This document shows positions 59,237 to 64,000 of a stretch of 64,000 bases of DNA, in pieces. Under the pieces are notes generated by a model that saw only the letters and a list, made by a program, of their open reading frames with translations, was not told the origin of the DNA and did no database searches. The first letter of the stretch is position 1. The number at the start of each line of letters is the position of its first letter. This DNA comes from Paludibacter jiangxiensis. GTDB lineage: Bacteria; Bacteroidota; Bacteroidia; Bacteroidales; Paludibacteraceae. Position numbers and translations under genes: made by a program. The DNA lies in assembly GCF_001618385.1 (NCBI RefSeq), contig NZ_BDCR01000003.1, positions 1 through 64,000 on the forward strand. The letters run 5' to 3'.

Positions 59237-59899
59237 TTATAATGAATACAATCCATCGAAATAGTAAAGCAGACTACCTTGCTCATCGTTGTAATAAGCT
59301 TCGGGGTATGACGAATTCTTAGGGGTCACATGCCACACCTTTACTAATTTTTCGGACGCGTTATTGACACCTGCATTGACATTATAATAGCCAAATTCGC
59401 CCTGAAAGCAGCTGTCTGCATACATAGCAGAATTAGCAGTATTTTTTTTGATATCCGCAAGGAACAAAGCTCTGATCTGTGCTAAATTCAGGTGCGGACT
59501 TGTATTGAGCGTTGTTCCTTTGGTTACATTCCCGGTTTCGTAATGCAATGCCCCGTTCCAAAAAATGAAAATAAGATCACCATTAAAAACCGGTAATGAA
59601 TTAGTATACTGTAGCAACCGGACCGTCTGTTGGTCATATTGAGTATATGGAGAATACGATGCTTGAAAAGTTGATCGTTCGTAACTGATATAGCGGAAGT
59701 TATCTGAAGATATATTGTTATTTACAAAAAGCTGATTAACAACTGCAACATTGGATTTGTCGATACTATGGGCAGAGACCGGTACAATTTTTTGTTGCAT
59801 ACAGCCATAGTCTTCGAAGAGTTGACCATCTGTAGTACAGGATACAATGGATAAAACACCACATACCGCAGCACACATAGCCATTCGTATTCTTTTCAT
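59237..59899 (-). CDS. Lipoprotein of unknown function
   Basis: A 220-residue protein with a lipoprotein signal from the ATG at 59899 (MKRIRMAMCAAVCGVLSIVS, with Cys next and TTDG after). The longer frame to 59932 adds 11 residues before the signal and is rejected. The mature part contains TVRLLQYTNSLPVFNGDLIF and FWNGALHYETGNVTKGTTLN, reminiscent of secreted proteins with small beta domains. Its length and low motif content prevent a family call. Monocistronic. Confidence 0.7.
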   Translation of the reverse strand: MKRIRMAMCAAVCGVLSIVSCTTDGQLFEDYGCMQQKIVPVSAHSIDKSNVAVVNQLFVNNNISSDNFRYISYERSTFQASYSPYTQYDQQTVRLLQYTNSLPVFNGDLIFIFWNGALHYETGNVTKGTTLNTSPHLNLAQIRALFLADIKKNTANSAMYADSCFQGEFGYYNVNAGVNNASEKLVKVWHVTPKNSSYPEAYYNDEQGSLLYYFDGLYSL

Positions 59900-60179
59900 C
59901 GTACATAGTTTTACCAATTTCTGCAAGAACATCCGGTTCCGAAAGATCTACAAAAATCGAATTATACATCTATAGATGCAGCTGATTGTCAATTCGCTGC
60001 ACAAATCGGTTTTTTAAAATGACTCGATTGCAATAATATTTTACAGAACAATGCAACTTCATATATCCAAGCAGAACGGCTGTGATTGTCCCTCCGTTCC
60101 ATCAAAAGAAACAAAGGGTTCTTCTAAAAATTATCGTAATTTTGCGATCCCATAATACCATAGCCACAACAAACAACCA

Positions 60180-61370
60180 ATGTCACACATTTCATCCGCT
60201 GCTTTTGCAGACACAAAACCGCACTACAACCTCTTAGACGGACTGCGTGGAGTAGCCGCCCTTTTAGTTCTTTGGTACCATGTAAACGAAGGCTTTGGCT
60301 TTGCCGGAGCAGTCAGTGGAGTAAGCGATGGGCGTATCCTGAATTTCAACCACGGCTACCTGGCAGTGGATTTCTTCTTTATTCTTTCGGGTTTCGTCAT
60401 CGGATATGCGTATGACGACCGCTGGAACAAAGATTTTGGCCTGAAAGAGTTCTTCAAACGTCGTTTGATTCGTCTTCACCCGATGGTGATAATGGGTGCC
60501 ATTTTAGGAGTGATCACCTTCTGTCTTCAGGGCAGCGTGCAGTGGAACGGAACACAGATTACCACCTCCTTCACAATGCTCGCTTTGCTTTTGACCATGT
60601 TTTTCATTCCGGCCATTCCCGGAGCCGGTTACGAAATACGCGGCAACGGTGAAATGTTTCCGCTGAACGGACCGTTCTGGTCTCTGTTTTTCGAATATAT
60701 CGGCAATATTCTTTACGCCTTGTTTATCCGTCGTTTGTCCACAAAAATGTTGGGTATTTTAGTTGTATTGTTGGGCATTGCTCTGACGTGGTTTGCGATC
60801 GGCAATATCTCTACTTATGGCAGTATAGATGCGGGCTGGACATTAGACAGCGTAAATTTTCTGGGAGGTTCGTTGCGTATGCTTTTCCCGTTTACGATGG
60901 GCATGTTCCTGTCGCGCATTTTCCGGCCGGTGAAGGCGAGAGGCACTTTCTGGCTTTGCTCAGCTCTATTGACAGCCTTGTTTGCGGTACCTTTTATCGG
61001 AGTTTTGAAGCCTCTCAGCCTCAACGGTATTTACGAATCGTTCTGCATCCTCATCGTTTTCCCTATCCTGGTTTGGCTGGGCGCATCGGGTGCTACCACC
61101 GACAAGTTTTCCACAAATACCTGCAAATTTCTGGGCGATATCTCTTTTCCGCTCTATGTGGTACATTATCCGTTTATGTACCTGTTTTATGCATGGCTTA
61201 TCAAAAACAAACTGTACACCTTTGGCGAAACCTGGGTAATGTCTTTGGTCGTTATGCTTTGGAATATACTTTTGGCGTATGCTTGCCTGAAACTGTACGA
61301 CGAGCCGGTGCGCAATTATTTGGCAAAGCGTTTCCTAAACAAGCAAAACAAAGATAAACTTCAAGCGTAA
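60180..61370 (+). CDS. Acyltransferase 3 family membrane protein (OafA-like)
   Basis: A 396-residue inner-membrane acyltransferase with about ten hydrophobic segments. The start NLLDGLRGVAALLVLWYHVN contains the family His. The RRLIRLHPMVIMGAILGVIT motif (R-x-x-R-x-x-P-like) and C-terminal FLGDISFPLYVVHYPFMYLF are typical of OafA/YrhL proteins that acylate cell-surface sugars. The sugar target is unknown. A secreted esterase gene follows 20 bp downstream, and the two are probably cotranscribed. Confidence 0.94.
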   Translation: MSHISSAAFADTKPHYNLLDGLRGVAALLVLWYHVNEGFGFAGAVSGVSDGRILNFNHGYLAVDFFFILSGFVIGYAYDDRWNKDFGLKEFFKRRLIRLHPMVIMGAILGVITFCLQGSVQWNGTQITTSFTMLALLLTMFFIPAIPGAGYEIRGNGEMFPLNGPFWSLFFEYIGNILYALFIRRLSTKMLGILVVLLGIALTWFAIGNISTYGSIDAGWTLDSVNFLGGSLRMLFPFTMGMFLSRIFRPVKARGTFWLCSALLTALFAVPFIGVLKPLSLNGIYESFCILIVFPILVWLGASGATTDKFSTNTCKFLGDISFPLYVVHYPFMYLFYAWLIKNKLYTFGETWVMSLVVMLWNILLAYACLKLYDEPVRNYLAKRFLNKQNKDKLQA

Positions 61371-61390
61371 CCACATAAAAAACACCTACC

Positions 61391-62296
61391 ATGAACAAGA
61401 TATTTTGCAGCTTAGTTGCTGTCTGCTGTTGCCTGTTGCCGGCAAAATCGCAGGAGGTTGTCAAATTGTACAATGGAGTTCCTCCGGGAAACAGCCGTAG
61501 CACTATTGAAGAAAAAATGACGAGAGCAGCCAATGGATCGATTGATGTTATCAGCGACGTTACCATTCCAACGCTCACCGCCTACCTTCCCGCCTCCGCG
61601 AAAGCAACCGGAACATCAGTCGTTATTCTGCCCGGAGGCGCCCTGCGGTTCTTAAGTTGGGATATGGAAGGGGTAAAATTAGCCCAATGGCTTAACGAAA
61701 AAGGAGTGGCAGCTTTTGTATTGAAATACCGTCTTCGAACAAGCGACATGAAACAGGTCACTCCCCCTACAGGAACACCGCTGCGGGCTGCCGTTTACGA
61801 ATCGAACAAGCTGGTAAATGCGAATGCAAATCCGCTCAAAGATTCCGTTTCAGCCAAAGTGATTAGCATGGCGGCCGAAGATACGCGACAAGCAATACGT
61901 ATCATTCGTAAAAACGCCACGAGATGGAAAATAAACCCCGATAAGGTAGGCTGTATTGGCTTTTCGGCTGGTGGCGGGGTTATGTTAAGCGCGGTCATGC
62001 ATAACGCTGACCAATCGGCAATGCCCGGATTCATCGCAACCATTTACGGACCGGCATTGGAAGATGTTGTGATGCCGAATTCAGCTCCACCGCTGTTTAT
62101 TGCGACTTGTGCCGATCACATGAATGTTGCGGCCGGCTGTCTTGCATTATTCGAATCGTGGAAAAGAGCAGGCGGCGAGGCAGAAATACATATCTACGGC
62201 AAAGGAAAAGCCGGCTTCGGCATGATTAAACAAAACCAACCCAGCGATGAATGGGTGAACAGCTTTTACCGCTGGCTACTTTCGGAAGGTTTTTAA
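61391..62296 (+). CDS. Secreted alpha/beta-hydrolase (esterase-like)
   Basis: A 301-residue exported enzyme (signal peptide to KSQ). The oxyanion HG region is degenerate (VVILPGGALRFLSWDMEGVK, where HGGG is usual). The nucleophile elbow is GFSAGGGVMLSAVMH, and a later Asp (LFIATCADHMNVAAG) and His candidate (EIHIYGKGKAGFGM) follow. It resembles BD-FAE/acetylxylan-esterase-like carbohydrate esterases. Its pairing with an acyltransferase suggests addition and removal of acyl groups on the same surface sugar (inference). A long inverted repeat follows. Confidence 0.85.
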   Translation: MNKIFCSLVAVCCCLLPAKSQEVVKLYNGVPPGNSRSTIEEKMTRAANGSIDVISDVTIPTLTAYLPASAKATGTSVVILPGGALRFLSWDMEGVKLAQWLNEKGVAAFVLKYRLRTSDMKQVTPPTGTPLRAAVYESNKLVNANANPLKDSVSAKVISMAAEDTRQAIRIIRKNATRWKINPDKVGCIGFSAGGGVMLSAVMHNADQSAMPGFIATIYGPALEDVVMPNSAPPLFIATCADHMNVAAGCLALFESWKRAGGEAEIHIYGKGKAGFGMIKQNQPSDEWVNSFYRWLLSEGF

Positions 62297-62297
62297 A

Positions 62298-62341
62298 CAT
62301 CATCAGGTGCACCGGTTTGAAAGCCAGTGCACCTGATGATG
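62298..62341. terminator. 15-bp inverted repeat, likely terminator
   Basis: CATCATCAGGTGCAC (62298-62312) pairs perfectly with GTGCACCTGATGATG (62327-62341). There is no T-run, so terminator function is not certain. It lies between two convergent genes. Confidence 0.6.
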
Positions 62342-62457
62342 AAAACAGAACAGATTCCTGCTATTGCTTAAGACCAAAAACTCCGGAACTTCATATCATT
62401 GCAATCGAAGTCGTTCAGGACAATACTCAACAGTCGAATCTATGCTATTACAGAAGA

Positions 62458-63162
62458 TTATTCTTTGGTCAGCGTTATCAGTACAACTCCATGAGCAGAT
62501 CTTAACCCGTAGATAGATGCGTCGGCGCCGGTAAGAACACTGATAGATTTTACCATACGCGGAAGGACACTGGATAGCGAGGATTCAACACCATCGACTA
62601 ATATCATCGCATCGTACGGACCTGTATTAGAGTCATAAGCGCCTTTTAATATTATTTTTTCGCCTACTACCTGCACGTTCGAAAGTTCGGCACGTATCAA
62701 ATCATATATATTCTGATAAGATTCGTATTTATTCTTTTTTCTGTCAACCGTAGCAATATTAGAGGGCAGATCTTTTTTTTGAACAGTGCCAAAACCGACA
62801 TTTACTTCTTCGTTTTCCGTATTTGCTTTTTGAGCCGCATCCTTTTGAGACATTGTATCTTCGAATTTAAAATCAATTACCACGCGACCCTTAATCTCCT
62901 CATTGATAAGCAATCCGTTAAATATTGAAAAAACAGACAGTACTGTGGCATCCGGTTTTACCTTTACCTTATAGTTCCCTTTTGCATCTGTAACGACATT
63001 CGTACTTTTGTTATCGACTAACACGGTAGCACCCGATACAGGTTTGCTGTTAGCATCAAGAACCTGTCCTGTAATAAAATACTTTTTCCCTGAGTTCTGA
63101 GCAAACGAACCGAAGGATAAAGACAAAATAAAAATCAGTAAAAGAATTTTGTGTGTTTGCAT
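62458..63162 (-). CDS. TonB-receptor-like protein lacking a barrel
   Basis: A 234-residue secreted protein. After the signal peptide (MQTHKILLLIFILSLSFGSF) comes a carboxypeptidase-regulatory-like domain (YFITGQVLDANSKPVSGATV to VKVKPDATVLSVFSIF) and then a plug-domain-like module (NKYESYQNIYDLIRAELSNV, GPYDAMILVDGVESSLSSVL, SISVLTGADASIYGLRSAHG). It stops where a SusC-type receptor would begin its barrel. The coding frame and end are clean, so this looks like a compact plug-only protein rather than a random truncation. Function unknown. Confidence 0.85.
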   Translation of the reverse strand: MQTHKILLLIFILSLSFGSFAQNSGKKYFITGQVLDANSKPVSGATVLVDNKSTNVVTDAKGNYKVKVKPDATVLSVFSIFNGLLINEEIKGRVVIDFKFEDTMSQKDAAQKANTENEEVNVGFGTVQKKDLPSNIATVDRKKNKYESYQNIYDLIRAELSNVQVVGEKIILKGAYDSNTGPYDAMILVDGVESSLSSVLPRMVKSISVLTGADASIYGLRSAHGVVLITLTKE

Positions 63163-63254
63163 GGCTTGTTTTTGTTTTTAACTATATTAAAGGAAGAGTA
63201 CGGCTTTCCATACTTCCATTTTTTATCTCAATTGTACGTTTTATTTCTCTACCC

Positions 63255-63262
63255 CAAAGATA
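63255..63262 (-). promoter_or_regulatory. -7 element (TATCTTTG) for the plug-only gene
   Basis: Reads TATCTTTG on the minus strand, about 93 bp before the start at 63162. Confidence 0.5.
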
Positions 63263-63499
63263 AAAACAATATTTTTAAATATTAACAATTACGCCATTTA
63301 AAAAAACTTATCTGAATTTATGCACATTCCCAATACTGGTGGGAGTTTCCGACCTGTGTTCCCATGATGATGCAAGCATGACATTTTCGTTCAAACTCCA
63401 TTCTGTTATATAGAAACGCAGAGTAAAATCAGTCCCGTTAACACGAAGATGCAACACAAGTTACGCTTTCGATAAACTTACGCCCAAATAGGGAAAGGA

Positions 63500-63539
63500 A
63501 TTACAAAGGCGATAACCAGGAGGAAATCGCCTTTGTAAT
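63500..63539 (-). terminator. Inverted repeat ending the GNAT gene
   Basis: ATTACAAAGGCGAT (63500-63513) pairs perfectly with ATCGCCTTTGTAAT (63526-63539), a 14-bp stem just past the stop at 63543. The downstream sequence has few T residues. Confidence 0.7.
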
Positions 63540-63542
63540 ACG

Positions 63543-64000
63543 TTAATCGATACCCACCACGCGACTGCGTCTCTCCAACATTGCCACATCGCGCCACTCG
63601 GAATTCATTTTGCCAATCCGCTCTTTGATGCCAATGGTACGGAAATCGTATTTTTGGTGCAACCGCATGCTGGCAGCATTTTCAGGAAATACACCCGATT
63701 GAAGAGTCCATACCCCCTGTGTTTCAGACTCTTCAATCAGCGCCTTCATTAAACTATCGCCCACGCCTTGTCCCCGAAAAGCAGGATCAACATAGATGCT
63801 TACCTCCGCCACACCGGCATATACCGGTCGGGCCGAAACGGGCGAAAGAGCAGCCCATCCGGCCACTTTTCCTTCGCAAAGCGCCACCAGACGACAATCC
63901 GGTCGGTGAGCCTTGTTCCAGGCTTCCCACGACGGAGCTTCAGTTTGAAACGTAGCATTACCGGTGGCAATACCGGCTTCGTAGACACGCGCCGCATCGG
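63543..64000 (-). CDS. GNAT acetyltransferase, phosphinothricin-acetyltransferase-like (3' part)
   Basis: The frame is open to the window edge (152 codons plus). It reads DAARVYEAGIATGNATFQTE and then ALCEGKVAGWAALSPVSARP, VAEVSIYVDPAFRGQGVGDS (the acetyl-CoA loop RGQGVG), LMKALIEESE and TLQSGVFPENAASMRLHQKY. This matches the PAT/YncA-type GNAT family that N-acetylates phosphinothricin- or methionine-sulfone-like compounds. The N-terminus lies outside the window. The substrate here is not shown. Confidence 0.9.
   Translation of the reverse strand, partial: DAARVYEAGIATGNATFQTEAPSWEAWNKAHRPDCRLVALCEGKVAGWAALSPVSARPVYAGVAEVSIYVDPAFRGQGVGDSLMKALIEESETQGVWTLQSGVFPENAASMRLHQKYDFRTIGIKERIGKMNSEWRDVAMLERRSRVVGID

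Larger units (their letters stand above)
63163..63542. other. Intergenic region before the partial GNAT gene
   Basis: 380 bp with a minus-strand -7 box (63255-63262) and an inverted repeat (63500-63539). The middle contains AT-rich sequence (63270-63340) and no recognised gene. Confidence 0.6.

Overview
This window looks like chromosome of a Bacteroidota bacterium, most likely order Bacteroidales (Paludibacter/Dysgonomonas-like; the genus is only a guess). The evidence is TonB-dependent and OMP_b-brl beta-barrel proteins with carboxypeptidase-like N-domains, an HYR-repeat adhesin, class I [Fe-S] fumarase, DUF3781, DUF4395 and DHCW-cupin families, and repeated use of the Bacteroidota -7 promoter element TAxxTTTG, often 14-60 nt before a start codon. 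No rRNA, tRNA or CRISPR array was seen.

Layout. 1-2.9 kb: 5' part of a huge secreted HYR-repeat adhesin (minus strand, runs off the left edge). 2.9-4.3 kb: AT-rich gene desert with a decayed LuxR-type HTH remnant and DnaA-box-like sites. 4.3-14 kb: dnaK; a PAP2 / ECF sigma / anti-sigma-like / Spy-like operon; a GNAT enzyme; an AI-2E-family permease; a PorT-like barrel; a LysM/periplasmic-binding lipid-free secreted protein. 14.3-21 kb: an orphan STN-domain protein, a TonB-receptor-like barrel, a Gly/Met-repeat secreted protein and a LytS/LytR-type two-component pair whose kinase carries a periodic four-histidine loop, ending tail-to-tail with a ZIP metal transporter. 21-31.5 kb: housekeeping genes (Kdo-kinase-like, TPR, recO, ald, dnaA, a small HTH protein, FtsB/DivIC, rseP, dxr). 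31.8-38.8 kb: small unknowns plus an aminotransferase / DUF3781 / class I amidotransferase / HAD run. 38.9-45.6 kb: fumarase, then an ABC transporter with a YtrA-type GntR regulator and a palindromic operator, followed by another outer-membrane barrel.

46-59.2 kb is the accessory stretch. It holds two long, visibly AT-rich orphan genes: a membrane-anchored PIN-like protein (46009-47961) and a HEPN-like protein with an RNLIVH motif (55359-57116). Around them lie a truncated DUF559 endonuclease gene, a truncated gene start behind an intact promoter, and several families of short palindromic repeats. An AraC-controlled TolC/HlyD/MFS efflux system, cupin, DUF4395 and coaA genes lie between. 59.2-64 kb: a lipoprotein, an acyltransferase/esterase pair, a plug-only TonB-receptor-like protein and the C-terminal part of a GNAT acetyltransferase.

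The two best candidates for undescribed biology are the 14.3-21 kb envelope/two-component cluster, which I infer may sense a metal, and the two AT-rich putative RNase-fold (PIN, HEPN) genes set in repeat-rich islands, which I infer may be anti-phage or abortive-infection genes. Neither is proven by sequence alone.
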